Position numbers and translations under genes: made by a program. The notes below the pieces were generated by a model that saw only the letters and a list, made by a program, of their open reading frames with translations, ran no database searches and was not told the DNA's origin. This document shows positions 57,032-64,000 of a stretch of 64,000 nucleotides of DNA, in pieces. Source of the DNA: F23-B02 sp963629425 (GTDB lineage Bacteria; Bacillota; Clostridia; Oscillospirales; Oscillospiraceae); NCBI GenBank assembly GCA_963629425.1, contig CAVGIU010000002.1, positions 1-64,000 on the forward strand. Direction: 5' to 3'. Numbering within the stretch: the stretch's first letter is position 1; the number at the start of each line of letters is the position of its first letter.

Positions 57032-57862
57032 ATGAGCAGAGCTGACGAGATATTTATAGCAAATTGCAAGGATATATTGACTAACGGCGTATGGGATACC
57101 GACCTTGAGGTGCGCCCCCGCTGGCCCGATGGCGCTCCGGCGCACACGGTGAAAAAATTCGGCATCGTGAACCGCTACGATCTTTCGGAAGAGTTCCCGA
57201 TACTGACTATACGCAGAACATTTTTGAAGTCGGCCATCGACGAGCTTTTGTGGATATGGCAGGCAAAGAGCAACAACGTAAACGAACTGCGCACGCGCGT
57301 GTGGGATGCGTGGGCGGACGAAAACGGCTCCATCGGCAAAGCCTACGGCTATCAGCTCGGCGTTAAAAACCATTATCCCGAGGGCGACATGGATCAGGTA
57401 GACAGAGTCATTTGGGATCTCAGGCACAATCCCGCCTCGCGCCGTATTATGACCAATATCTATAACCACGCAGATCTCAGTGAGATGGCGCTGTACCCCT
57501 GCGCATATTCCATGACCTTCAACGTCAGCGGCAACACGCTCAACGCCATACTCAATCAGCGCTCGCAGGATATGCTCACGGCAAATAACTGGAACGTTGT
57601 GCAGTACGCGGTGCTCACGCACATGTTCGCGCAGGTCGCCGGTCTCAAAGCGGGCGAGCTTGTGCACGTCATCGCCGATGCGCACATCTATGACCGCCAC
57701 GTTCCGGCGATAGAGGAGATAATTGCAAATCCGCCCAAGGCCGCGCCGAAGTTTATCATAGACCCGGCGGTGGACGATTTTTATAAGTTTACGCGCGACA
57801 GCTTCAAGGTCGAAAACTACGAATATTCCGAGCTTAAGACCAAGATCCCCGTCGCCGTCTGA
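57032..57862 (+). CDS. thyA: Thymidylate synthase
   Basis: Encodes 276 residues from ATG 57032 with GAGGTG 8 nt upstream. It methylates dUMP to dTMP using methylene-tetrahydrofolate. The catalytic cysteine is Cys157 in MALYPCAYSMTF; LNQRSQDMLTANNW and IADAHIYDRHVPAIEE are the conserved dUMP and folate blocks. The 'PCAY' form in place of 'PCH' marks a variant ThyA branch. folA follows after 11 nt, the usual partner that regenerates tetrahydrofolate. Confidence 0.95.
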   Translation: MSRADEIFIANCKDILTNGVWDTDLEVRPRWPDGAPAHTVKKFGIVNRYDLSEEFPILTIRRTFLKSAIDELLWIWQAKSNNVNELRTRVWDAWADENGSIGKAYGYQLGVKNHYPEGDMDQVDRVIWDLRHNPASRRIMTNIYNHADLSEMALYPCAYSMTFNVSGNTLNAILNQRSQDMLTANNWNVVQYAVLTHMFAQVAGLKAGELVHVIADAHIYDRHVPAIEEIIANPPKAAPKFIIDPAVDDFYKFTRDSFKVENYEYSELKTKIPVAV

Positions 57863-57873
57863 AAGGAAAAGCC

Positions 57874-58353
57874 ATGGACGCAATAGTTGCCGTTTATTCC
57901 GACTGGGGCATAGGGGCCGATGGTACGCAGCCGGTCGTTTTGAAGGCCGACAGGCAGCATTTTGTCGAACTCACGCGCGGCAGGACGGTCATTGTCGGCA
58001 GGCGAACCCTTGCCGATTTCCCCGGCGGCAGACCGCTCAAGGGGCGCAGGAACATCGTCCTGACCCGTCGGGAAATAAGCATCGACGGAGCGGAGATCGC
58101 GCACAGCGCAGCGGAAGCTGCCGAAATATCCGGCGCGGACGCGATCGTCCTCGGCGGACAGAGCGTTTTTCGTGACATGATGCCGTATATCGACCGTGTT
58201 TTCGCTACAAAAATAAATTGCTGCCCTCATTCGGACAGCTTTTTTGAAAACCTCGACAGCTCTGCCGATTGGCGCATCACGGACAAGAGCGAGACGCTGC
58301 GCGAGGGAGATATTGAATACAGCTTCATTTGCTATGAAAGGATAAAAAGATGA
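57874..58353 (+). CDS. folA: Dihydrofolate reductase
   Basis: Encodes 159 residues. It reduces dihydrofolate with NADPH. AIVAVYSDWGIGADGTQPV, TRGRTVIVGRRTLADFPGGRPL, RRNIVLTR and AIVLGGQSVFRDMMPYIDRVF are present in family order. The block after GIG lacks the common 'LPW' (QPVVL here), so it is a divergent DHFR and may differ in antifolate response. AAAGGAAAAG precedes the ATG. It overlaps the next gene by ATGA. Confidence 0.9.
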   Translation: MDAIVAVYSDWGIGADGTQPVVLKADRQHFVELTRGRTVIVGRRTLADFPGGRPLKGRRNIVLTRREISIDGAEIAHSAAEAAEISGADAIVLGGQSVFRDMMPYIDRVFATKINCCPHSDSFFENLDSSADWRITDKSETLREGDIEYSFICYERIKR

Positions 58354-58949
58354 AAAAAAGAATACTCACGGTGATGCTCCTTATGCTGATGCTGCTCTCC
58401 GCCTGCGGAGAGGATACACCGGCGGAGACACCGGAGCCCACGGGAACGATCATCGCCAAGGGGGATAACTTTGTCGTCACGGAAAATCACTCGAGCGGCG
58501 TAACAAAATACAGCTACACGATAAAGGACCAAGCCGGGAATGAGCTCGAGAGCGCCATCTGCGCAAAGCAGCCGCGCGTCGCCGCCATAAACGACGATCT
58601 TCTCGGTGTCCGGTTCTACGTCAACGATAAGACATTCTGCCGCTATTACGACCTTAAAAACGGCCGCGTTTCCGAATCGTTCTTCAACGCCTTTTGGGAT
58701 AACGGCAAGCTCGTTGCCTACCACGATTACGATAACGGCCATCGTATGATGGTGCGCGACATTTTCGACGAAAACGGTTATTATTACAAGCAGGAGCTCG
58801 ATGTCCAGGCGCTGTCGATAACCGTCACGGCCTGCGAGCAGAACGAGGAGACGGGCGAGCTCAACGTCACATATACCTACGGCGATACGGAAACGGAGTA
58901 TGAAACAACCCTTCCGACAAAGCCTGTTGAGACCGAGGAAACGGAATAA
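58350..58949 (+). CDS. Lipoprotein, unknown, co-transcribed with thyA-folA
   Basis: Encodes 199 residues. The lipobox LSAC gives lipidated Cys19, followed by GEDTPAETPEPTG. The mature part is beta-rich (FVVTENHSSGVTKYSYTIKD, LLGVRFYVNDKTFCRYYDL) with a Glu/Thr-rich tail. It overlaps folA by 4 nt (ATGA), so it is translated from the thyA transcript, though a folate link is unlikely. No family recognised. A terminator follows. Confidence 0.6.
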   Translation: MKKRILTVMLLMLMLLSACGEDTPAETPEPTGTIIAKGDNFVVTENHSSGVTKYSYTIKDQAGNELESAICAKQPRVAAINDDLLGVRFYVNDKTFCRYYDLKNGRVSESFFNAFWDNGKLVAYHDYDNGHRMMVRDIFDENGYYYKQELDVQALSITVTACEQNEETGELNVTYTYGDTETEYETTLPTKPVETEETE

Positions 58950-58957
58950 GCATAATT

Positions 58958-58991
58958 AAAAATGCAGCAGTCAAATGACTGCTGCATTTTT
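58958..58991. terminator. Bidirectional terminator
   Basis: AAAAATGCAGCAGTCA pairs with TGACTGCTGCATTTTT around AA: a 16-bp perfect stem serving both convergent genes. Confidence 0.92.
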
Positions 58992-59002
58992 GCGTATCGG
59001 TA

Positions 59003-60175
59003 TCAATCCTCTTTGCTCTTGCCCTGTGCGGCGGTGTAGTCCGCATATGACTGGAAAACGAAGCCCTCGTCGGTGATGAACCGGCTGAAATCGATGCTGT
59101 CGTAAAGCTTTGTATACTTTATCTCGGCGCCGCTTGCCCAGTCGGCGACATCCGCGTCGAACTCAACGGGGGCGGCAAGGTAGGTCAGGGGAACGACCGA
59201 CTGCTGATAACCGTTGGAGTAGGAAACAAGGTCGGTGCCCTTTGTCGGCAGACGCATGATAACGTGATAGCCGAACTGCGACTCGACAACGTCGGAGACC
59301 TCATATTCTTCAAGTGCGCGGCTTGCGTCATCATATTCGGTGACCATGCTGCCCTCTGTGAAGCAGTAGCCCTCGGGGAACTGCGCAAGGCCGGTGTCCT
59401 CGCTGTATTCGTTCATGAGCTCCTTAAAGCGCGTCCAGCGCTCGTTATCATCGGTGATCGCCTTGAGCTCGGCGCACAGCTCCTCTGCCTTGGCCTTCTT
59501 TTCGGCCTTCTGTTCGTCGGAAAGCTCCTGCGAGGTGGAATTGCCGTCTGCATCGGTCACTGTCTCGCTGGTCAGAAACAGAATGTGCGCGGAGGTGATA
59601 TAGTCGTTTTCCTCGGCGTAGGCCTGCACCTTTTCGTCGCTGAGCTTGCTGCCCTGATCACCGTAGAGCTCGGTGAAGAGGTTAGTGTACAGATAATTGA
59701 GGCGGCAGCGCTCTCTGTAGCTGTCCTCGGTGTAGCCGTAGGTGGCGAAGAAGGCCTGGAGCTGAGTGTCGGCCTTATCGTCGGAGGTGACGTATTGCTC
59801 CTTTATGCTGTCGATCTGCTCGTCGATGTCGGATTCCTGCTCATCGGTGAGCGTAATGTCGAGCTCATTGGCCTTTTGCTCGACCACGCGGTATCTTGCA
59901 ACCTGCTGGCCGGCGCGCTTGAGGCACCAGTCGAGGTTCGTTGTAGTGTCGTCGAACATGAATTTGCCGTCCCAGTCGACGCTCGTTCCGGAATAGCTCT
60001 GATACAGATCCTGCAGCTCACTGACTGCCTGGCTGAGTCCGGCCATGTATTCGTCAAAGCCGACAGCTGTGCCGTTGACGGTCATCACGGTGTCCTCCTT
60101 GGCGCTGCCTGAGCAGCCCGCTGCGCAGCAGCAGAGCATAACGAGCGCAAGTGTCAGTGCGATAAATTTTTTCAT
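59003..60175 (-). CDS. PrsA-like peptidyl-prolyl isomerase lipoprotein
   Basis: Encodes 390 residues. The lipobox AAGC gives lipidated Cys21, so the protein sits on the outer side of the membrane and helps secreted proteins fold. An N-terminal SurA/PrsA-like helical domain (about 30-190) with MTVNGTAVGFDEYMAGL precedes a parvulin domain: ITSAHILFL, YSEDTGLAQFPEGYCF, YEVSDVVESQFGYHVIMRL. A low-complexity insertion (SQELSDEQKAEKKAKAEELC) splits the parvulin part. The last 70 residues extend beyond the usual PrsA domain. TATAAT is seen upstream on the minus strand (about 60208), but no good -35. Confidence 0.85.
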   Translation of the reverse strand: MKKFIALTLALVMLCCCAAGCSGSAKEDTVMTVNGTAVGFDEYMAGLSQAVSELQDLYQSYSGTSVDWDGKFMFDDTTTNLDWCLKRAGQQVARYRVVEQKANELDITLTDEQESDIDEQIDSIKEQYVTSDDKADTQLQAFFATYGYTEDSYRERCRLNYLYTNLFTELYGDQGSKLSDEKVQAYAEENDYITSAHILFLTSETVTDADGNSTSQELSDEQKAEKKAKAEELCAELKAITDDNERWTRFKELMNEYSEDTGLAQFPEGYCFTEGSMVTEYDDASRALEEYEVSDVVESQFGYHVIMRLPTKGTDLVSYSNGYQQSVVPLTYLAAPVEFDADVADWASGAEIKYTKLYDSIDFSRFITDEGFVFQSYADYTAAQGKSKED

Positions 60176-60250
60176 AACGTAACTCCTGTTGTGTGAAATA
60201 CGATGTGATTATATACGAAAAGCATTAAATAATCTACACTTTTTTGTAAA

Positions 60251-60730
60251 CTAAAGAATAATATCGCATATCTCGCAGCTGATGTCGCCATCGGGGCTGA
60301 TCTCGAGCTTTGCCCAGGTTCTGTTCGGAGCCTTGCCTGCGGTGCCGGGATTTAGGACGAAAATGCCGCCTATCTGTTCGAAAAGAGCCCTGTGCGTATG
60401 CCCGAACATGGCTATCTGCGCGCCGCAGCACTCGGCCGCGTACAGCAGAACGTCGAGCTTGCCGCCGCGTACGGCGTAGCGGTGACCGTGCGTGAGAAAC
60501 GCCTTGTAAGGCCCGAGAGTTATGAGCTTATAGGCCTCCTCATCGTCATAGTATCCGTCGCAGTTGCCGGGAACGCGGCACACGGGGATAGCGGGGAATT
60601 TCCTGCGCAGAGCCTCCGCGTCGCGCATGCCGTCGCCAAGGTGTATGATCTGGTCGGGCTTATATTCCGAGACGGCGTTTTCCATGCCGCGACTCGAGCC
60701 GTGAGTGTCCGAAAAAACGGCGATCTTCAT
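60251..60730 (-). CDS. YfcE/MJ0936-type metallophosphoesterase
   Basis: Encodes 159 residues from ATG 60730, with AGGAGG 8 nt upstream; a longer frame to 60892 lacks an RBS. The metal-site motifs are all present: FSDTHG, HLGDG, VPGNCDGYY, LTHGH and MFGHTH. Members hydrolyse phosphodiesters such as bis-pNPP or cyclic nucleotides in vitro; the physiological substrate is unclear. Single gene. Confidence 0.92.
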   Translation of the reverse strand: MKIAVFSDTHGSSRGMENAVSEYKPDQIIHLGDGMRDAEALRRKFPAIPVCRVPGNCDGYYDDEEAYKLITLGPYKAFLTHGHRYAVRGGKLDVLLYAAECCGAQIAMFGHTHRALFEQIGGIFVLNPGTAGKAPNRTWAKLEISPDGDISCEICDIIL

Positions 60731-60803
60731 ATTCTGCCTCCTGTGATAATAAAATTGTAAAGCTTTGACCGGCTCATGAATATAATGTGAGCGGGTGATA
60801 GTG

Positions 60804-61040
60804 ATGAAAGATCTTGAGAAGCTCGGCAATGAGCTTGAAAAAAGCGGCAGGAGCGAGGCTCTCATGAAGCTGGCCGAGTCGCCCGACGGCAAAGCGGTCG
60901 GCCGCCTTGTCGATGCCGAGAGCGTGCAAAAAGCCGCAAAAAGCGGAGATATGGCGGCGCTTCAGGACATACTGCGCGGCGTTCTCTCTACCGATGAGGG
61001 AAAGCGCCTTGCAGAAAGTCTCCGCAAAGCCATGCAGTGA
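60804..61040 (+). CDS. Small helical protein, unknown (first of three)
   Basis: Encodes 78 residues from ATG 60804 preceded by GGGTGATAG. It is charged and helical throughout: MKDLEKLGNELEKSGRSEAL, AESPDGKAVGRLVDAESVQ, RGVLSTDEGKRLAESLRKAM. No motif or membrane segment. It is followed 10 nt later by a second small gene and both may form an operon with a third. I do not recognise a family. Confidence 0.6.
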   Translation: MKDLEKLGNELEKSGRSEALMKLAESPDGKAVGRLVDAESVQKAAKSGDMAALQDILRGVLSTDEGKRLAESLRKAMQ

Positions 61041-61050
61041 GGTGAATGCG

Positions 61051-61386
61051 GTGAGCGATTTTGAGGATAAGCTGAATAAGCTGCTGAATGACCCGAAGGA
61101 GATGGAGCGGTTTGCGGGCTTTGCAAAATCGCTCATGTCCGGCGCGGAGAGTCACGAGCCGGAGCAAAGCAACGCTTTGGATATCGATCCGTCGATACTG
61201 AAAAATTTAAGCGGCATGCTGTCCGGCAATGGCGGCGGCCGTGATGCGAAGCTTCTTGAGGCCATGCGGCCTTTTCTGTCCGAAAAGAGGCGCGGAAAAA
61301 TGGACAAAGCTATGAAGATAGCGCGTCTTGCAGGCATAGCGGAGCTTGCCGCCGGACAGCTCGGAGGCGACGATGGCAGCTTATAA
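61051..61386 (+). CDS. Small helical protein, unknown (second of three)
   Basis: Encodes 111 residues from GTG 61051, with AGGTGA 8 nt upstream; the ATG at 61045 meets a stop at once. The protein reads SDFEDKLNKLLNDPKEMERF, AGFAKSLMSG, then DPSILKNLSGMLSGNGGGRD and FLSEKRRGKMDKAMKIARLA. It shares the 'LLNDPKEMERF/AxxLMSG' style of small Firmicutes helical proteins. It overlaps the next gene by 14 nt. Confidence 0.6.
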   Translation: MSDFEDKLNKLLNDPKEMERFAGFAKSLMSGAESHEPEQSNALDIDPSILKNLSGMLSGNGGGRDAKLLEAMRPFLSEKRRGKMDKAMKIARLAGIAELAAGQLGGDDGSL

Positions 61387-61648
61387 TCTTTATCGCGGCA
61401 ACGGCAGCCGCGCCGAGCGCATTGACGACCGCCGCGACAGGCCGCCGCAGCAGCCGCACCCGCAAAAGCCGCAGCACCGTCCGCCGACTCCGCCTCTCGG
61501 CAAGCTGCCGATACTGGGTGACCTGCCGAAAAAGCTCAGCGAGCTGGAGACCGAGGACCTGCTGCTTATTTTGATACTGTACCTCATGTACCGCGAAAGC
61601 GGCGACAGGGAGCTCCTTATAGTAATGGGAGCAATGTATTTGCTGTAA
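61373..61648 (+). CDS. Pro/His/Gln-rich small protein, possibly membrane-associated (third of three)
   Basis: Encodes 91 residues from ATG 61373; GGAGG is 5 nt upstream. The first 50 residues are rich in Arg, Pro, Gln and His (RDRPPQQPHPQKPQHRPPTP), followed by LPILGDLPKKLSELETEDLL and a short hydrophobic helix (LLILILYLMYR), ending 'RELLIVMGAMYLL'. The Pro-rich linker plus terminal helix resembles small spore coat or membrane anchors, but no family is recognised. It overlaps the second gene by 14 nt. Confidence 0.6.
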   Translation: MAAYNLYRGNGSRAERIDDRRDRPPQQPHPQKPQHRPPTPPLGKLPILGDLPKKLSELETEDLLLILILYLMYRESGDRELLIVMGAMYLL

Positions 61649-61692
61649 GCTACACTGTCTGAGCGGAAACAGACCCGTCATATGATTAAAGC

Positions 61693-61726
61693 AAAACCGC
61701 CGGCTTATAAAGTAAGTCGGCGGTTT
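61693..61726. terminator. Terminator between the small-gene cluster and the AbrB-like gene
   Basis: AAAACCGCCG...CGGCGGTTTT with an inner CTTA/TAAG stem and one mismatch; A and T runs on both sides make it bidirectional. Confidence 0.85.
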
Positions 61727-61746
61727 TCGGTAGTCGCGCTTGCGGC

Positions 61747-61992
61747 TCAGAGCTTCTCCTTGAGAGTCTTGATGCATGCGGGGCAGACATTTTTGCCCTT
61801 GTAAGTGATGATGTCTTTGACGCTCTCGCAGAAGATGCAGGAAGGATGATACTTGTGAAGAATGATGTTATCACCCTCAACAAAGATCTCAAGTGCATCC
61901 TTTTCGGCGATGTCAAGAGTACGGCGCAGCTCGATGGGAAGAACTATGCGGCCGAGTTCATCGACTTTTCTTACTATACCGGTAGATTTCAT
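61747..61992 (-). CDS. AbrB/SpoVT-family DNA-binding regulator with zinc-binding tail
   Basis: Encodes 81 residues. The N-terminal swapped-hairpin DNA-binding domain, KSTGIVRKVDELGRIVLPIE with LRRTLDIAEKDALEIFV, is nearly that of Bacillus AbrB. The C-terminal half is different: Cys52-x2-Cys55 and Cys70-x2-Cys73 (SCIFCES, NVCPACI) form a zinc-ribbon-like pair absent from AbrB. It is probably a transition-state or sporulation regulator; its targets are unknown. GGAGGGAAC precedes the ATG. A consensus-like promoter lies at 62042-62069. Confidence 0.92.
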   Translation of the reverse strand: MKSTGIVRKVDELGRIVLPIELRRTLDIAEKDALEIFVEGDNIILHKYHPSCIFCESVKDIITYKGKNVCPACIKTLKEKL

Positions 61993-62041
61993 GTAGTTCC
62001 CTCCGTTTCGGAAATACTATATCCCATAAAATACACAATTT

Positions 62042-62069
62042 ATTATACCAAAAACGGGCAATCTGTCAA
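62042..62069 (-). promoter_or_regulatory. SigA promoter of the AbrB-like gene
   Basis: On the minus strand TTGACA (62069-62064), 16 bp, TATAAT (62047-62042); both boxes perfect. Confidence 0.75.
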
Positions 62070-62128
62070 CAAAAATTTTAGCAATCCACGAAGATTATAC
62101 AATTTTACAAAACACTCTGCTGATTTTG

Positions 62129-62157
62129 GTATATGTTTGCACCCACTCAAATACAAT
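62129..62157 (+). promoter_or_regulatory. SigE-like promoter of spmAB
   Basis: GTATATG (62129-62135), 14 bp, AATACAAT (62150-62157), close to the SigE form with a CATACAnT -10 box (7 of 8). It lies 36 nt before spmA; spmAB is SigE-dependent in Bacillus. Confidence 0.45.
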
Positions 62158-62192
62158 GTAGCAACAAGTGTTCAAAAACGTGAGGTTTAAAT

Positions 62193-62768
62193 ATGCTTAT
62201 GGGGCTTATGTGGACGGCGATGATCGCTGTCTCGATCCTTTTCGGCTGCATTAACGGAACGGCTTTGCAGGTACAGCAGGCCGCGCTGGACGGCGCGGCG
62301 GCCGCAGTCGAGCTGTGTATCGGTATCGGCGGCGCCGTCTGTCTGTGGTGCGCGGTGATGGAGCTCATGCGCGCATCCGGCCTTGCCGATGCGCTGTCGC
62401 GGGCATTGAGGCCGGCGCTTGGGCGATTGTTTCCCGAAAGCTCGAAGCACGAGAGCATCATGCAGCCGCTGTCGGCGAACGTCAGCGCGAATCTTCTCGG
62501 CCTCGGCAATGCGGCAACGCCCATGGGCATATGCGCAGCCCGGAAGATGGCACATCTGGGTGAGCCGGGGGTCGCGTCAAATGAGCTGTGCAGGCTCGTC
62601 GTATTGAATACCGCATCTGTTCAGCTGCTGCCTACGACCGTCGCCGCAATACGTGCCGCCGAGGGCGCCGCCGCTCCGTTTGACATTCTGCCTGCCGTGT
62701 GGATAAGCTCTGCAGGCTCCGTGTTCATAGGGCTCATGGCTGCGTTGGTGATGGAGAAGCGTCAGTGA
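62193..62768 (+). CDS. spmA: Spore maturation protein A
   Basis: Encodes 191 residues with four or five membrane helices of the nucleoside-recognition (Gate) family. SpmA and SpmB are needed for full dehydration of the spore core. ALDGAAAAVELCIGIGGAVCLWCAVMELM, split by the helix boundary, PLSANVSANLLGLGNAATP and NELCRLVVLNTASVQLLPTT are family blocks. TGAGG lies 9 nt before the ATG. It overlaps spmB by 4 nt. Confidence 0.93.
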   Translation: MLMGLMWTAMIAVSILFGCINGTALQVQQAALDGAAAAVELCIGIGGAVCLWCAVMELMRASGLADALSRALRPALGRLFPESSKHESIMQPLSANVSANLLGLGNAATPMGICAARKMAHLGEPGVASNELCRLVVLNTASVQLLPTTVAAIRAAEGAAAPFDILPAVWISSAGSVFIGLMAALVMEKRQ

Positions 62769-63286
62769 GTATCCTTCTCGAGCTTGCCGTGCCGCTTATT
62801 CTTGCCGCCGTCGGTCTGCACGCCGTCATATCGGGTGCGGATGTTTTTCCTGCGCTCTGCAGGGGTGCGGCACAGGGGCTTGCGACGCTCAAAGACATGC
62901 TGCCGACGCTTATCGTCCTGTTCCCGGCTGTGTACATGCTGCGCGCGTCGGGTGCATTGGACGCGCTGTCGGCGGTTTTAGAGCCCGTTATGGCGTATAT
63001 CGGCGTTCCGTCGGAGACCGTACCGCTTGCGCTTTTACGGCCGGTGAGCGGCGGCGCGGCGACTGCCGTTGCGGCCGACATAATAAAAAGCAGCGGCGCG
63101 GATTCGCTCGCGGGGCGCACTGCGGCCGTAATGATCGGCTCGAGCGAAACGACGTTTTACGTTGTAGCGGTCTATTTCGGTGCGGCGAAGATAAAAAACA
63201 CGCGCCACGCGATACCGGCAGCGCTGCTGGCCGATCTTGCAGTGTTTCTGCTCTCGGCATGGGTCTGCCGTCTGTTTTGGGGATAA
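62765..63286 (+). CDS. spmB: Spore maturation protein B
   Basis: Encodes 173 residues from GTG 62765, with GGAG 8 nt upstream and overlap with the spmA stop; length fits SpmB (about 178). Nucleoside-recognition motifs: LKDMLPTLIVLFPAVYMLRASGAL split at its middle, RPVSGGAATAVAADIIKSSG, AVMIGSSETTFYVVAVYFGA. Partner of SpmA. The stop is 47 nt upstream of sigG, without a terminator, so read-through into sigG is expected. Confidence 0.93.
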   Translation: MSILLELAVPLILAAVGLHAVISGADVFPALCRGAAQGLATLKDMLPTLIVLFPAVYMLRASGALDALSAVLEPVMAYIGVPSETVPLALLRPVSGGAATAVAADIIKSSGADSLAGRTAAVMIGSSETTFYVVAVYFGAAKIKNTRHAIPAALLADLAVFLLSAWVCRLFWG

Positions 63287-63310
63287 TACGGGAAAGGCCG
63301 GGAAATAATA
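63281..63310 (+). promoter_or_regulatory. SigF-like promoter of sigG
   Basis: GGATA (63281-63285), 15 bp, GGAAATAATA (63301-63310). The -10 matches GGnRAnAhTR at every position; the -35 has one mismatch to GYATA and the spacer is 1 bp short of 16. In Bacillus, sigG is turned on by SigF in the forespore. Confidence 0.5.
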
Positions 63311-63335
63311 GCATCACTTAGGAGAGTGATGCTAT
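63308..63335 (+). promoter_or_regulatory. Leader hairpin that covers the sigG start
   Basis: ATAGCATCACT (63308-63318) pairs perfectly with AGTGATGCTAT (63325-63335); the 6-nt loop TAGGAG holds the Shine-Dalgarno and the right arm contains the first two bases of the start codon. A transcript that begins upstream of 63308 would be poorly translated. Confidence 0.75.
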
Positions 63336-64000
63336 GCAGGGTAAAGTCGAGCTGTGCGGCGTGAACACCTCAAAGCTGCCGCTTTTAAAAAACGCGGAGA
63401 TGCGCGATCTCATTGCGGCCGCGCAATCGGGCGACAGTGCCGCACGCGACAAACTCATAAACGGCAATCTGCGTCTCGTTCTGTCGGTCATACAGAAATT
63501 TTCCGGGCGCGGCGAAAGCATGGACGATCTGTTTCAGGTCGGCTGCATCGGACTCATAAAAGCCATAGACTGCTTTGATCTCAACCAAAATGTGCAATTT
63601 TCGACCTACGGTGTGCCGATGATATCCGGTGAGCTGCGTCGATTCCTGCGCGACCACGGCGCTGTGCGCGTATCGCGCTCGATACGCGATACCGCCTATC
63701 GGGTTCTGCAGATAAAGGAGCGGCTCACTGCCGAATTGGGGCGCGAGCCGGACGTTGACACTATTGCAAGGAAACTCGGGATAAAGCGCTCGGAGGTCGT
63801 GTTCGCGCTCGACTCGATATGCGAGCCGATGTCCCTGTATGAGCCTGTATACAGCGACAGCGGCGAGAGCGTCTGCGTCGTGGATCAGATCGGCGATACG
63901 AAAAACACCGATGAGCACTGGCTCGAGCAGATCGCCCTCGACGAGGCTGTCTCACGCCTGTCCGAACGCGAAAAGCGCATCCTTTCACTGCGCTTTTACA
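63334..64000 (+). CDS. sigG: RNA polymerase sporulation sigma factor SigG (partial, 3' end cut)
   Basis: An open frame of 222 residues runs from ATG 63334 to the window end. KVELCGVNTSKLPLLKNAEM is the SigG-specific N-terminus. Region 2 includes NGNLRLVLSVIQKFSGRGE, DDLFQVGCIGLIKAIDCFDL and VQFSTYGVPMI; region 3 has IRDTAYRVLQIKERL and region 4 begins RLSEREKRILSLRFY. SigG drives late forespore genes. In Bacillus it follows spoIIGA-sigE; here it follows spmAB. Translation looks restrained by a leader hairpin. Confidence 0.95.
   Translation, partial: MQGKVELCGVNTSKLPLLKNAEMRDLIAAAQSGDSAARDKLINGNLRLVLSVIQKFSGRGESMDDLFQVGCIGLIKAIDCFDLNQNVQFSTYGVPMISGELRRFLRDHGAVRVSRSIRDTAYRVLQIKERLTAELGREPDVDTIARKLGIKRSEVVFALDSICEPMSLYEPVYSDSGESVCVVDQIGDTKNTDEHWLEQIALDEAVSRLSEREKRILSLRFY

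Noticed and set aside
1..64000. CRISPR array, insertion sequence, integrase or prophage genes
   Set aside because: No regularly spaced direct repeats and no recombinase, phage structural or transposase motifs were seen in any frame.

Overview
The window looks like a chromosomal segment of a spore-forming, fairly GC-rich member of the Clostridia, probably of the Oscillospiraceae/Ruminococcaceae type. The grounds are: the endospore genes spoVAC, spoVAD, spoVAE, dpaA/dpaB (spoVFA/B), spmA/spmB and sigG; a nine-gene V-type ATPase operon in the order known from Enterococcus ntpFIKECGABD; AGGAGG-type ribosome binding sites; many short LxxC lipoproteins; and vegetative promoters of the TTGACA-N17-TATAAT type. 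I saw no insertion sequence, prophage, CRISPR array, rRNA or confident tRNA. Taxonomy is inferred from gene content only.

Layout. 1-1.3 kb: end of the rpoA-rplQ ribosomal operon, then a greA-type factor, with GCACCCC-type terminators and a short array of hairpins between. 1.35-10.5 kb: a lone substrate-binding lipoprotein, then a dlt-like surface-modification operon (membrane Ig-like/transglutaminase protein, adenylation enzyme, carrier protein, MBOAT acyltransferase, SGNH-like protein with Cys at the nucleophile position, lipoprotein, Sel1 protein). 10.5-14.1 kb: a TetR-controlled ABC-2 exporter and spoVAC with small neighbours. 14.2-20.1 kb: murI, DUF1934, argS, typA and gtrA. 20.1-25.5 kb: RluA-type synthase, EFR1 ferredoxin-flavodoxin protein, malQ, GNAT and a YbiT-like ABC-F. 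25.8-32.5 kb: GH36 alpha-galactosidase, membrane proteins, an FMN enzyme and a radical SAM protein. 32.7-39.5 kb: trmL, the lower-glycolysis operon pgk-tpiA-gpmI-eno, a nitrilase and a lipoprotein. 39.8-42.2 kb: spoVAE, spoVAD and an E2-like acyltransferase. 42.7-51.3 kb: the V-ATPase operon. 51.4-56.9 kb: a membrane protein, galE, DUF1846, DUF2798 and dipicolinate synthase. 57.0-61.7 kb: thyA-folA-lipoprotein, a PrsA-like foldase, a phosphodiesterase and three small genes. 61.7-64 kb: AbrB-like regulator, spmAB and the start of sigG.

How the genes work together. The sporulation genes cover dipicolinate synthesis (DpaAB), its transport into the forespore (SpoVAC/D/E), spore dehydration (SpmAB) and the late forespore sigma factor (SigG). 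The glycolytic block and the V-ATPase form two long housekeeping operons; the proteolipid keeps the Na+-type ligand set. The dlt-like operon probably activates a small acid, loads it on a carrier and passes it through the membrane to a surface polymer.

The most unusual signals are non-coding. (1) A family of nested-palindrome repeats occurs three times at gene ends (19.3, 23.8 and 39.5 kb); two copies are inverted relative to each other and pairing is kept while sequence changes. (2) sigG has an 11-bp leader hairpin with the Shine-Dalgarno in its loop and the start codon in its stem, overlapping a near-consensus sigma-F promoter, so the hairpin should form only on read-through transcripts from spmAB. 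(3) The DUF2798 gene has a palindromic operator over its -35 box and an intrinsic terminator inside its leader. (4) A structured stretch with several hairpins and a terminator follows dpaB.
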